A stretch of 64,000 bases of DNA from Benincasa hispida (taxonomy: Eukaryota > Streptophyta > Magnoliopsida > Cucurbitales > Cucurbitaceae), in NCBI RefSeq assembly GCF_009727055.1, contig NC_052357.1:6611366-6675365 (forward strand), in the 5' to 3' direction. A program made the translations under genes and the position numbers. Of this stretch, positions 34,320 through 47,000 are shown in pieces. Below the pieces are notes generated by a model. It searched no databases and was not told where the DNA came from. It saw only the letters and a list, made by a program, of their open reading frames with translations. Position 1 is the first letter of the stretch; each line of letters starts with the position of its first letter.

Positions 34320-37090
34320 TTGATGTGATTCATATGAAGCTCCCGGGAGAAGCATATTGACGACATCTAATGCCTTTGTTTCATATGTCGGTTATCGATG
34401 TGTTGCGTGATTTATATATGCAAGTTCTTGAGGTAGTATTTGCTTCTGAATTGTTGTAGACGGTAACATTCCCATTTTATTTAAACATTACCTCAAAAAC
34501 ACTCATCTTTAGAATTTGTATTTTCAGAGGAGATCATCATATTACATGATTTAACACAAAACAAAATCTCTGTTGGCTATAACATGATGGGAATTAGATT
34601 ACGAACCCTCTCACGACCTTTTGAACAGATCTGTTTGATAGGTCGTACGTACAATTGTATCATTGAGTTCTAAAGATTAGTAAGTCTCTCTCTCTCTGCA
34701 TTCTGATGTGAAAAAAATTATAGGGATCAGGAAGGTCTCTGGATGGCTTTTGGAAAATATCTAGAACTACAACAGTAGTGCATGTTCCTTTCATTGATAA
34801 TTTAACACGTCATTTAACGAAATATATTTTTTTTATTATACGGTTAGACCCTGTTATTAAATATTCATGTTATGGTATGCAATGAATGAAGGTAGGGTAG
34901 TACTAGCTTTCCGTGGCTAAAAATGATGAGAGGGCTTAGCGATCTCTGTCTCACTCATCATTTTATTGATTAAAGCAGTGTAGAAAGGAAAAAACCAAGT
35001 TTGTTTGTTGATGGGCATAGATTTGATGGGAAAGGTATTGTGGAGCATTCATCGATAAATTAAAACTATATATATGGATGTCTTTTTCAGTATTGTATGT
35101 GAAAAGCCAAGCCAAAGCAATAATTTCAGCTCCTGATATTGGGCAATCCCCTTGGTCCTCCCATTTCTCTCTCATTATTATTATTAACATAAGATATTAG
35201 TGGACACACAGACCAGCCGACTTTTCTCTTCTAATCGCATCTTTTTTATTCAGCATAATCGCTCAGGTATATACTCTTCTCTTTCTTTCTACTAAAATAA
35301 TATAAACCCATTTTTCTCAAGGGATGCTTCGAAATATTTAAAGAATTTATAAAGATAGCCAAATTTGGATTAGAGTTTATCAACAATGGACTATATTACT
35401 TGGGAGACTCTTATCAATAATAGGAATCTGCCACCGATAGTCTCATGGTTAGATTTTGCTATATTTGTAATTCTTTAAAACCATTGCTATACACTTAATT
35501 ATTGATCTTAAAAGTACTACTTATTGCAATTACTCTTTTTTTTTTTTAATATTTTAAATTCAATTTAAATCCTATTACCCGTTTCTCTAATTCTAATGTT
35601 ATTACTTTCTTTGACCTTACTCGACCTATTTTTTTTTTTTTTTTAAAAAAATAATTCATTAGTTTTATAATATTATTTATGAACATTGATGACATACTAC
35701 TCCTTCCTAATTGTGAAAGGAAAGCGGAAACGCCACATTTTCAATTCATACAATCCATTGACCTTCATTTTTTCTTTATTTCTTTTAATATATATTATAT
35801 ATATTTAATGCCACGCGATCGACTATGAGATTATAGTAATAACTTCACTCGAGGGATTTGTTATCTTTTAGTTTTATGTTGATTTGTTCAAATATTGTAT
35901 ACCAAATTTACACGTATTGAAGATGGTCTTTTTGATGTCATTGTAAATGAGTTTTATTATATAAATTGCAACGTGGCTTAAGTCATATGAACAAGTTTTA
36001 TAATCAAGGAGGGCTCTCAGAACATAGGTTGAATTTTACAACTTTGTCCTTGATGTTTTAGAACTTTTACTTTTATCCTCAACATTATAATTTTGGTTTA
36101 AATACCATTTTCACAATGTAATTTTAATTTTTTGTTTTATTTAATTACTCTCAAAACGCTTGCTTTGGTTACTATACTTTTTTTAAGTGATCTTTTGGAT
36201 CTTTATTTGAAAATATTTATATACAATGAACCACTTTTAATTCAAATTTAAGGTTACATTTTAAGAAATTTAGTTACAGAATGTCATGTTAAAATTTTGA
36301 TCGACCAAAATGAAAATGAATAGGTCAAAATAGATGTTTCGATAAAATATGAACTAAACTAAAGGCAAAAGTATATGAATTAAATAATACTTAAATTGCT
36401 TAATTACTTTTTTTTTTTTACAATATTTTAGGTGGGATAATCGAATCTCAAAAGGTCAATAGTACAAGCTTTTGCCGGTTGCACTATGTTTATTTTGACT
36501 ACCCTCCTAATCTTAGTTATAAGAAGTTTTTTTATGTTAATTTTAGCATAACTCAATAACTAATATACATTTTACAAATTATCATCTATCTCCACTCATA
36601 CAATTGTTAAACTAAGAAGAACAATGTAGTGTAAAAAAAAAAACCAAAGAAGAAAGAGTTATTTCGAAACAAATTAAAAGATTAAAAAAAAAAACTAAGT
36701 ATAATTGTGGTCCATTCAAAAGATGTTTCGAAACAAATTATAAGTTTTTTTTTTTTTTAAAAATAATTTAGGTGAATTAATATCTATTGGATCGAGAGTT
36801 AGATGAATACTGGTGTAAATTGGGATGTAAGTTGAATTTTATTGAATAATAGTGGAGTGGAAGGAAAAGGGAAAATAAAAAAAGAAAGTACAACTAGGAA
36901 ATTACGTGGAGAAAGATTTCAAACGTAGCCGCACCGTACAAGATTATAGAATACACGTGGTCGAATAACATTGGTTAGTTAATTATAGAGGAAAAAACCT
37001 TCCAAAACAGCACATATTTGCTAAGTCTGAACTCGATTAACTGCTTAGCTGGCAGTCCAATATTGAACGGTTTAAATTTACCGACAGCGA
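34320..37090. other. Intergenic region between the proteasome and DUF1677 genes
   Basis: The first few hundred bases are the 3'UTR and downstream sequence of the proteasome gene. The rest is AT-rich. About 35335-35540 is a MITE-like repeat, with atagccaaatttgg on the left and ttttgctatatttgtaatt on the right around gataggaatctg-type sequence. No further coding region is recognised. Confidence 0.5.
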
Positions 37091-37132
37091 ATTTTGATGA
37101 CGTGGCGCAACCGCATTTAGATCCTTTATAAG
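36904..37132 (+). promoter_or_regulatory. Promoter of the DUF1677 gene with ACGT-core motifs and TATA box
   Basis: ACGTGG at 36904-36909, ACACGTGG at 36953-36960 and TGACGTGGC at 37098-37106 are ABRE/G-box-like sites, the last about 20 bp before a TATA-like tttataa (about 37126-37132). The transcript probably starts near 37155-37165. The arrangement is typical of ABA- or stress-responsive plant promoters; the response itself is inferred. Confidence 0.5.
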
Positions 37133-37541
37133 CCTTCAAATTTCATCTTCATTCCTATCTCTCCTCCATTACTCCAAACGCGCCCTTTCTCCTTCGTCTC
37201 ATTTGCCCTCTGATTGCGTTCTTCCATTTTTCGGTTTGAGATCTGCTCTGAAGATCGCGAAGAATCCGCTTCCTTTGATTTAGGACATCAGCTTTGAAGA
37301 TTCTGATTATAATAAAGGGAGAGAGTTTGATTTTCTTGGCGAAAGATTCTCAATCGGAACTCGGTTTTCTTTGGATCAGTTGAATTTTTAATTTGAAATG
37401 GTTTTCCTATGTGAAATTTCATCATCAGATGACGAAGAAGGAATTGGTGAAAAGGAGAGATAGCAGTAAAAGAAGCTGCGAAATTAGGCGGAGGGAGAAG
37501 GAAATTCTTTAATATCTGCTTATCTGCCTTTGCTTCTGTTG

Positions 37542-37816
37542 GTGAGCTTTCTCATCGATTTTCTCTATTGTCCTATTCGAATCAATAATTTCGAAATTTC
37601 TAGGGTCTTAGGTTGTTTGTAGATAGTTTCGTAATCGTTTGGTTTGTGGAACGCTGTTTTCAATATATAATTTCAGATTCTGTTTGTAGAGTCGTTATGT
37701 TATATTACGTTATGTTATGTCTGTAGTCGTTCTCAGCGATACCTAAACAGTAATTTCGAAACTTCTAGGGATTTGGAACGCTGTTTTGATGTCATAATTT
37801 CAGATTCCGTTTGCAG
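37542..37816 (+). other. Predicted 5'UTR intron of the DUF1677 gene
   Basis: Donor cttctgttg|gtgagc at 37541/37542 and acceptor tttgcag|aatcgag at 37816/37817, eight bases before the ATG. An earlier in-frame ATG at 37773 would add 17 residues of untypical sequence and lies inside this intron, so it is rejected as the start. A tandem duplication inside the intron offers a second potential acceptor (tttgtag, about 37683-37689). Confidence 0.55.
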
Positions 37817-37850
37817 AATCGAGATGTCTGCAACCGTGCTCAGCGATACA
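37582..37850. repeat. Imperfect tandem duplication spanning the 5' intron end and start codon
   Basis: About 37582-37742 and about 37748-37850 share, in the same order, aatttcgaaa-ttctaggg, ggaacgctgtttt, ataatttcagattc-gtttg, and ctcagcgatac. The second copy contains the real acceptor, the start codon and the first eight codons. The first copy holds a decayed equivalent with an extra tatgtta-rich insert and a stop. Thus the 5' end of the gene was duplicated head to tail and only the distal copy remained coding. Confidence 0.65.
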
Positions 37851-38291
37851 ATCCTAGAACCTCAAACAGCATCGACGAAGCTAATCGCTCACATGGAGGC
37901 GGAGTTCGTCAGATGCGATTGTTGCGGACTTAAAGAAGAGTGTACACCAGCATACATAGAACGCGTTCGTGAGCGTTACAGTGGAAATTGGATCTGCGGG
38001 CTCTGTTCCGAGGCAATCAACTACGAAATCCTCCGTTCCGATAGCTTAATCACCGCGGAGGAGGCCATGGAAAATCACATGAAGCTGTGCAAGAAATTCA
38101 CGGCGTTGAAACCACCTCCAAATCCGACGGTGCATTTGATTACGGCGATGCGACAGATTCTGAAGCGGAGCTTAGATTCTCCCTCATCACGGGCTCTGAG
38201 GTCGATGCCTACAAGTCCGACGAAGAAAGGGTCACGGCCGCCGGCGCTCACTCGGACAGGAAGCTGTTTTTCGTCCATCTCTGGTTCGTGA
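37824..38291 (+). CDS. DUF1677 family protein
   Basis: Single coding exon, 155 aa from ATG 37824. The family hallmark is present: a Cys-rich N-terminal half with VRCDCCGLKEECTPAYI (Cys 31, 33, 34, 40) and NWICGLCSEA (Cys 58, 61), which may bind a metal, followed by a Ser/Arg-rich, low-complexity C-terminus (SPSSRALRSMPTSPTKKGSR). These small plant-specific proteins have no established biochemical activity. The start is chosen because the conserved N-terminus MSATVLSD begins here and the upstream ATG lies in a probable 5'UTR intron. The upstream ACGT-core motifs suggest stress or hormone control, which is an inference. Frame-shifted open frames over the same DNA are shadows. Confidence 0.88.
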   Translation: MSATVLSDTILEPQTASTKLIAHMEAEFVRCDCCGLKEECTPAYIERVRERYSGNWICGLCSEAINYEILRSDSLITAEEAMENHMKLCKKFTALKPPPNPTVHLITAMRQILKRSLDSPSSRALRSMPTSPTKKGSRPPALTRTGSCFSSISGS

Positions 38292-38299
38292 ATCATCAA

Positions 38300-41200
38300 A
38301 GGTACAGGATTCCAAGGACCACCTCCAACCAAAACTCAATCAAAATCAATATATTGGGGGATCCAATAATACTTTATATTCCAGAAAAATAAACTTAATC
38401 ATTAGGCTAAATTATACCCTACACTTCATCTATGCTGGTTTTTTTATTCTTGTCATAATTGGCAAAATTCGAACCATTTCGTTGTGTAATTTAGCTTTTA
38501 TATTAATTGAAGTTGGGTTTTTCTGTGCACTAATCTACTTGTTTCTTCCATTATTCAATATTTTAGGTCCATTCTTTTCTTTTCCGAAAAATTAAGTTGA
38601 TAAATGCTGAATTCTTAAATAAATTTATAAAAACATTAAGAAAATGAACTTAGCTTAGTTTTATAAAACACCATACTTAACTACATGATAAAGAAAGTCT
38701 TAAATCTTAGGTTTAAGTTGTGTTTATAAATTTGATTTTAAAAAACAAACAATAAAAATGAAAGTTAGATTTAGTAATCATTTCGTTTTTTATTTTTTAA
38801 TTTTAAAATTTGAACTTATTTTTCTTGGTTTTAGAATATACTTTTTTTTTTTTAAGTATAAGAGTTGAATTATATATATATTTTTTTTCAAAATTAAGTC
38901 AGAAATTTTCAAAATTAAGACAAAATTAAGTCTTAATTTTTAAAAACTTGTATTTGGAATTTGGTTAAGAATTGTTTAATTAGTTTAGTGTTATGTTTCG
39001 TATACATTTTGAAGCGTTCAATTTAAAAAATTAAAAACAAAAAGTTAAATTGTTATCAAATAGCTAGACTTTGATTTTTTAGGTTATTTTAAAATTAAGG
39101 TTTTAAACACTACTTCTCATTTCTATCAAAATCTCTTTCATTAATGTTTTCTTTTTTACTTTTAAGAATTTGACTAAGAAAATCTATAATAGAAAATTTT
39201 GTGTAAACAAACATAAAACTATACGTTATGAAAAAAAACATATTTGTAAAAATTGTAAATTTTATGTTTGGTTTTTTCTGATTTTCTTCTCATATTATTT
39301 TTTTGCACATCCAATAAGTTCAATTTTCAAAAATAAAAAATAAAAACTCAAAATTTTCTTATTTTAAAAAATATAACATTGTTTTTCTCAAGTTATTGAA
39401 TGCTTGATCGTTTAAATACTGATATATGTTTAATGTTGTCTATAACTAAAAATAGGTTGGAATGTTTGTTAAATAAATAAAAAAAAATTATTTTAGATAC
39501 AATAACTAAAATAATCTTATCATCAATTTTTATTAATTTTTTTTTTTGTAATTTAAAATTTAAAATAATTTTTTAGTATGATAAATTTTGTTTGTTATAG
39601 ATTAATTTTTAAATATTAAGAAAAATAGCTTTATTTAAAAAAAATATATCAATATGGTAAATTTTTTTTAAAAATATGCATTTACTTAATAAAAAATAGA
39701 ATATAAATTTGATTAGATGAAAAATATATAAAAAAGAGCTTTTTTTTAGTATAAAATGGAAAACTAAATGTTAATTAAAAATTCTATCTGATTTTAAAAG
39801 AATAAATTAATGATTTTAATATATTTAATCTATTTTACCAAACGCAAAAAATGGTTAAGATTTTTTTCAAATGCTAAGTTAATAAAAATGTATGTCATTA
39901 AAAAAATGGTCCATGTTCATTTTTTTGTGTTGGCCAACTAACGGTCCAACTTCACTCAATAAATTACCATTTTCAAAAATTATAAATATAATATCAATAA
40001 GTTACCATTTCCTAAAATTACAAATCTAATGTACATAAATATGTGTCTAATAAAACATTAAATTTTACGTTCAATAAATTCATAAAATTTTAAAACTCAT
40101 TATTTTATTAGACATTGAAAAAAAAGGTTTAGAATTCAAATTGATTGTACTTTTCTTAAATTATTATTTCAATTTTTTTCTATTTTTTCTATTTCTTTTA
40201 GTTTCCATATTTTTAAATAGGAAGTTTCCAAAAATAAAACCTCCCTCCAATATTCTGTTTAAAAAAAATACTTTTCTGAAAATGAAGAAAGAAAATAAAA
40301 TTAAAGATGCAACTTAACTTGTCAAAATAACTCAATAAAATAATCTTTTAAAAAAAATACTCAATCAAATAATTATTTTTTAATAAATAAAATAATTGTT
40401 TTCTTCTCTAAAAAAATAAAATAATTATTTTTAAAAAATTAAAAAAAAAACCAAAAAAATAGAGAGAGACAAGCATACTGAACCTTGGAAAAATCTTTCA
40501 ATCAATAACATTTTTATGAGTTGAACTATCATTAGTTTAATAATAGTAATAACAATCAATAATTTCAAAGCTTTATATATATATATAAATAGTCATTTGA
40601 CACCAACTTCTACTCTTATACAAACAATTTTATGCAAAGTTTACAATAAAATAAAACAATTGAAAATTTTAAAACTAAAAGTTAAAAAATGAAGTAAATG
40701 AAAAAATCTTCTTAAAATTAAAACAAAAAAACTTATATATTTGTGTAGTAAATGAAAAAATCTTCTTAAAATGAAGAGAGGGATCTATACCAACTATTGC
40801 CAAAGCATCTTAATCCTTCCATCAATTCTCCCATCTAATTTCATGCAATCTTCCAAATATTTTCAATCAAATCACCCCAACTACTCTCTCAATTTGTCTT
40901 TACTAATCATTAATAAACTTTGTTATTCTCTTTATTTTATATTTCTATCTATTGGAAATACACTTATTTCATTACCTTCCTTTTCTCTTCTTTTTCTTCT
41001 ATAGTAATTTTTAATGCTTCCTTTTTCTTGGAAAAATATGTACGAATTGTTTAGAGATTCGTAATAGAATGAGTTTGTATCCTAGTGTAATCTAAAATCC
41101 ATGTTTAAACGGAGTGTTTTGGATCCGATTTGTAATGTTAAATCCAACTTTCTTTATCACCGTTTTCACTGATTACATTTTAGCCTCCCAAATAATCTCA

Positions 41201-42542
41201 TAGTGCCTTTCTAGAGATTCTTTTTAATACTTCCTGTATGATAATAACATATTGTTTTTCTTTGATTTTGTCAACTTTTAAAGTACCCATCCCAATGCAT
41301 TAGTGGATGAATTATTGAAACTTAATGATGTGGAATGATTGTTAGCTATCAATGATTGATAGCTTTACTTTCATTATTAATATTTTTTTTTATAGAAAAA
41401 TTGTTTCCTAAAGATAGGTCAATTTCTTATTTATCAAATCATTATCAATTTCCAAGTGATTACTTTTTTTTTAATATATAAATTTGCAATTGACACCCAC
41501 TTTGTAATATAGGGTTGGAATTTACATTCACACACACTTTCATATTATTCGTAGGGTTGAAATTTATATGGTTGACGCCTATAACATGCTTTCATATTAT
41601 ATATAAAAAAAACAGTAAAAATGTGCATTATATATAATATTAAATTCGTTATTTTCATCAATATTTTTCACATTTTAACGAGTCCAATATCGACATGATG
41701 ATGAATCGATATTTCTAAAAAATATAATATAAAAAAAGAGATTTTTTCAAAAAATAGAAAAATAAGTGAAACTATTTACACAAATAGCAAAATTTAATTA
41801 TTTTAGACTTCTATCATTTTCTATCACTGATAGACGCTAATAGAAGTCTATCAATGTCCATCAGTATTTTTTTGCTATTTTTGTAAATAGTGTGACATTT
41901 TTTCCATTTGTGAAAATTTTTCCTACAAAAGCAGTAAAAATGTGTATTATATACCTACTATTAAATTTCTATCGATATGTCAATTTTTTCATCAATATTT
42001 TCACGTTTTCATGAGTTTGATATCGACATGAGGGGTGAATCGATATTTCTATTGTATTATAGAAAAATCTATGCAACATAAAAAAAATGTCGCCAATGTA
42101 AATATAATATAAATAATAGACATATTAACTGGTTTAAAAATCATAAAATGTTTATTTACTAATTTAAATTTATTTTTTGAATTTTTGTTCTTGTAATTTT
42201 TCAAAAAATATCCATCAAAATCAACATTTTATCGATATTTCTATCGAAATTTATGTAAAATTAAGATTTCGATATTTTTGTCAATATCAATATTTTAAAT
42301 CTTGATTACATATGTGAATAAAGATTGGAATAATACATTTGAAAAAATAATTTGTTTTATATGGTTGGTCTTATTTTATGTGAAAAGAATGAGAATAAGA
42401 GAAATATCAATAGTTATTCTTAGACAAATCTTTGATCGATGTATTAAAAAGGAACCAAAAATCAATTTTGTTTTCCATTGAAATTAAATAGGAGACAGAA
42501 AAAAAATGTAAAACTATTTATCAAAATAGCAAATAAATATAT
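38300..42542. other. AT-rich intergenic region left of the assembly gap
   Basis: Starts with the DUF1677 3'UTR, then becomes extremely AT-rich with no recognisable gene. It includes a 26-bp direct repeat (40693-40718 and 40747-40772), a (TA)n tract near 40575, and at 41612-42045 two diverged copies of about 105 bp (shared: cagtaaaaatgtg-atta, atcaatattt, atatcgacatga, gaatcgatatttct) on either side of a MITE-like element. Confidence 0.5.
41750..41930. mobile_element. MITE-like repeat with tctatcactgatagac core
   Basis: Contains tatttacacaaatagcaaaat on the left mirrored by ttgctatttttgtaaata on the right, around a core of short inverted words (cttctatc...tctatcactgatagacgctaatagaagtc, split here for length). 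Related segments occur at about 20940-21010, 26140-26440, 28310-28460, 35335-35540 and 50925-51120. It looks like a dispersed non-autonomous element family; no TSD was verified. Confidence 0.5.
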
Positions 42543-42562
42543 NNNNNNNNNNNNNNNNNNNN
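42543..42562. other. Assembly gap (20 N)
   Basis: Twenty consecutive n. The left edge (ctatttatcaaaatagcaaat) begins like the MITE-like family above, so the gap probably falls inside a repeat and its true size is unknown. Confidence 0.99.
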
Positions 42563-42924
42563 TTTTTAATAGTTTTTTTTTTAAAAATTTTTTGAAAATC
42601 CCTCTCATATTCCATAATTGGTTTTGTGACTGATTTATTATTTATTAATTATTATTATTATTAAACAAACTTATTTTTTTCATCTGGTTGATCACATCTC
42701 TACTGCAATTGTTGGTGGTCATAGCTATCATTGCTCCCTATTCTTCCACTATTATGTAGACATAATTATGAAACATATTGCATTTATTAAAAAGAACAAA
42801 ATAAAGAAGTGGAAATTTTATCCACTGGAATAATAGTCAACAAAACTTTATTAATTAAATAATAATTTTGAAAAAAGTAACAATTAAATTAAACTACAAA
42901 ATCAATATTGCAATAATCATCCTC

Positions 42925-43115
42925 ATCAGAAACATTCGGCCCGAACCCAGGAATCCCTTAGATATGATACAAAATGAATCTTGTTCTATCGTTGATCAAT
43001 ACAAATCGGAGTTTGAAGAAGGAAAAGGAGAAGGAGTCCTCGACCCGCAACATATAGAGGAGGATTTATTCAATCACATAGTTTGGGCTCCTAGAATATG
43101 GCACTGTTGGGCCTT
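42925..43115 (+). pseudogene. ycf2: Plastid ycf2-derived insert (NUPT)
   Basis: Reads [34 protein letters not shown] and [15 protein letters not shown] in one frame across 42937-43101, which I recognise as the C-terminal part of plastid Ycf2. Only some 60 codons are present, with no start and no functional remainder, so this is a short fragment of plastid DNA moved to the nucleus. Composition is visibly richer in G and C than the flanking AT-rich DNA. The frame is still open, though substitutions and small length differences from the usual Ycf2 are likely, suggesting moderate age. Confidence 0.85.
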
Positions 43116-43129
43116 TCGTAACTTATCAA

Positions 43130-44070
43130 CTTAACTTATAAGTAACCTATTTTTTTATTTTTATTTTTTAAAATATAATTTATCAAACTCCACAATATAT
43201 GCTAATTGATGCAATGTTACCAACTCTTAGTCTTAAAGAAAAATCAACTCAAAATTATACAAATAAAATCATTCTTCTCCTAAAATTCTCTTATAGTGAC
43301 AAGAAAAATAATCACATAATTCTTTATAAATAGTAGAGAAAAATAGAGAAAATAGGAAGATGAAAAACTACTCATATTAGAACAAAAAAGATTATGATAT
43401 TTCTCAATGTTAAATTATATAATTAAATTCGTCTTCATCCACTAACTTAAGCTTTTGGATCAATTGATGATATAAGATTCTCTAAAATTATGTTAGACGG
43501 TCTTATATTAAATGAAAGTTTAGAATTTTAATTGATTTAATTAATAAATTGAGGCTTTTAAGTGACACAACCTATAGATTGTACCTTTTTTCCCCCTTCT
43601 CAAAGAGCAAAAATATCATACATTTATCTTCTAGATGTGATTAATAATAGGCTTGGCAATTTTCAAGGAAAGGAATGAGAGCATTCACATTATTGAATTA
43701 GATACCAAAACCACTATTATATTCATATTAGTTATCAACTTCTAAGTCTTGCATGAAGAAAAAGGCAGCAGCCAGCCACTGAAATGTTGCTAATATTTAT
43801 TTATCCTATGAATACTTTTCTTTTATTTTAGAAGATGCAGACAGCCAGACTATGAAGGAACTCCCTCTCTTAGTTGGCAGAAATTCCCCTTTCCAAAAGT
43901 CATTAGTAAAGGCAAATCACATCTCAGTCAAAGCTGGAACAAGGAGGTTCAAACCCTTCTTCTAAAAAGCAACAAACTGAACAAAGTGAGAAAAGACAGG
44001 AAAAAGAAAAAAGAAAACAGCAAAAGATGAAAGATGCATTAAGGATATTGAGTACCTGATGACAGCAGAC
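43130..44070. other. Intergenic DNA and 3'UTR of the ALDH7B gene
   Basis: AT-rich, no recognisable coding region. The part nearest 44070 will be the minus-strand 3'UTR of the aldehyde dehydrogenase gene. Confidence 0.5.
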
Positions 44071-47000
44071 CTATCCAAAGTTGATTCCTTGTGCTAGTGG
44101 TAACTCATTCCCATAGTTGATGGTGCTGCAAGTGAACAGGAATTGGTAGTTGTTGAACTTTTTTGTTGGAAGATTGGGTTTAGAAAATGGTTTGATTCAA
44201 CCAAGTTGAGATGCTCGGATGCACCTACTGATCTATAGATTTCAGGATTACTATGCTTATTTCGTTTCATTGTAATTCAAACTTAGTATCTCGAGCATTA
44301 GATGGGTTGCATTCATCTTAACTTTTTGCTGAACTGTGGTTAACATTAATTGTTGTTGGAGAGTGATTCCCCTTATATTGTGTCTATTCCGAATTTGTAC
44401 TTTCGCTTTATCAAATAGGGTATGTGACTGATTATTCATATATATCGAGAAGGCAGTCGTGTTGCTGATCCTTTGGTATTTAAGAGTACATAACATATGA
44501 ACTGTTCTAAATTCTATGTATTTTTCCTTATGCTATAATTGTATATTGAGATGGATTAGATGAGGTTAAGGTTAAACCCAACTAACAAGAATAGGATACT
44601 TGGGCGAATATACTAATTCTTACTATCAATTTTATTTATTAAAAGAAAAGAAAGAAAGATGCATCGAATAATTGGTTCAAGCATGATACGTACCAAGTTG
44701 AGCGTCGCATGTATTGCTTCCACGAGTCACTTCCTGCTTCTCGACCACCCCCAGTGGCCTTTTCTCCTCCAAAAGCACCACCGATTTCGGCTCCATTTGT
44801 TGGTATGTTTACATTTACAATACCACAGTCACTCCCATAAGGCCTGCAATGAGTTAAAAATTTCTGTATGACATAAACCATTTAAAGGAATTCACAATCA
44901 TTTGAGATATGATAAAGGGGTGCAGCATAGTTGAACAGCGGCCAAGGATATTGATATAAAATTGTGTCATGAGCCACACTGAACCTGTTATTGCATTGGC
45001 TTGAAATAGTTTAAAACACTCACCCAGTCCATCTGAAGATGATCTCAGGTCGACGAGTGAAGATAGAACTGCTTAACCCTTGTGGCACAGAGTTGTTAAT
45101 TTCAATTGCCTCTTTCAAAGTCTAGACAAAGAGTTCAGAACAACATGGAAAAGTTGGTGATAGACAAAATACATACATACGTACGTACGTACCTACACAT
45201 ACATATATATTCACAAAGAATTTAAAGAATTTATGAATGAAGTCCATTAAAAAAGCCAAGTCAAGAGCTCACCTTAAATTTCATGACATAAAGAACTGGA
45301 GCAAATAATTCTTCCTTTACAACATCTGCATCTGGAGAAATTTCGACAATCGTCGGCTGCACAAAGTTGCCCTCCGATTCAATAACTGAACCTCCAATCA
45401 AAATCTTTCCTCCCTGAACATGGTGAAAACAAAAACTTATTTAGAAAATAATGGCAACTACTTGTTAAAGCTTAACAAAATCACACACAAAATATGCTAA
45501 GCTTTCGCACCATCAACGGAGCTTGAATCCAAAATCATACAAAGACACATGAAGCCAAAAAAGGAGCTAAACAGAAATTAAAAGGAAGAAAGTTGCATAT
45601 GAAACGTGCCTGAGACTTAATGATCTCAATTCCCTTCTCAAAATTCTTCCTTGAATCTGACGTGTGCAATGGCCCCAGTAAGGTACCTTTCTCAAGAGGA
45701 TCTCCAATTTTTACTTGTTTGTATACATCAACCAACTGATCAAGCACTTTCTGATAGATGCTTTCGTGAAGCAGCTACAAGACAAGGAAAAACGAACTTC
45801 CAGGATTAGATTCTCTCACTTTGATCAACAAAGTAAATAAGTTTGTCAGCAATTGTGAAAAGTATACTACCAGCCTTCGACATGTTGTGCATCGTTGTCC
45901 AGCCGTGCCAACAGCAGCAAACAGAACAGACCGAACAGCAAGTTGGATATCAGCATCATCCATGACAACAATTGCATTATTTCCACTTAACTCAAGCAAG
46001 CATTTTCCATATCTCTCATTTACAGTTTGCTGAACCATTAGACCGACCTACTTGCACACAATATTGGTCATCAGTTATCACGGATCAAATAGAACAGAAT
46101 GGTATGCAGTGTCAAGGACAAGTAAAGATGGACATTTTACCTTGGAACTTCCAGTAAATGAAACCAAAGGAATACGCTTATCCTTTGCTATTGCTTGACC
46201 GATTTCAGCACCACCGCAAAAGGATGTGAAAATTGCACCAGGTAAGTTATTCTTTTCTAGAACTCCAGCCACTAACTTTGTCATCGCAATGGTGATTAAG
46301 GGGGTCGTTGGAGCACCTTTCCTATAATTCACGATGGAGCCAGAGACTTGATATTGTATAACTTTCATGGTGCAAAAAAGATTCAAATTTTCGATGACTA
46401 TATTAGATACAACAGATGAGTGTATACCACCATAAAATGTAACCCAAGGTATGTTCAGACTAGTCTTTTACCAGAAATTTCAAATAAAATTTGGTTGACG
46501 AATTGTGGGATATTGATATATGTGTATATATCTTGACAGTCAGCCCTGCTCTGAACATTAATGTGTATAGTAGGAACATTGAGGCAAGCCCTTTGTAAGA
46601 TAAGTTAACTAGTGAAAGAGGATGTACGTAGAGAGTATATTGGAAAGCCTGAAGTAGAGAGAGAACTCTCAAATTTTCCTTAAATTGGACATTTTTAAGA
46701 CTCTTGAATATTTTTTCCACTTTAATTAACTCCGAAACTAACTTCTTAGAAGAAGAAATAAGGAGGCAACATAAATCCTAACTAGGATACATTTTGGTAT
46801 GTTCCGTTGAGTTCGGAATGTCATTGATAACTCATCTCCCCTTTAGTTTGTAATTTTTTAGAATTTATCATTGCAATTGTGGTGGTGGAGATCTGAACTT
46901 TCAACATCTGAAAAAGTTACTACCGCATTAACTTTGGAGCTATCCTTATGTTTGCTCCATTTCCCTATTTGTATTTACCATACTTGAACGAAGAGTTGAT

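Noticed and set aside
37773..37823. Upstream in-frame ATG of the DUF1677 gene
   Set aside because: The extra 17 residues span a likely splice acceptor (tttgcag) and do not look like the family N-terminus.
38075..38392. Two further frames over the DUF1677 exon
   Set aside because: They overlap the real exon in other frames and lack its conserved Cys pattern.
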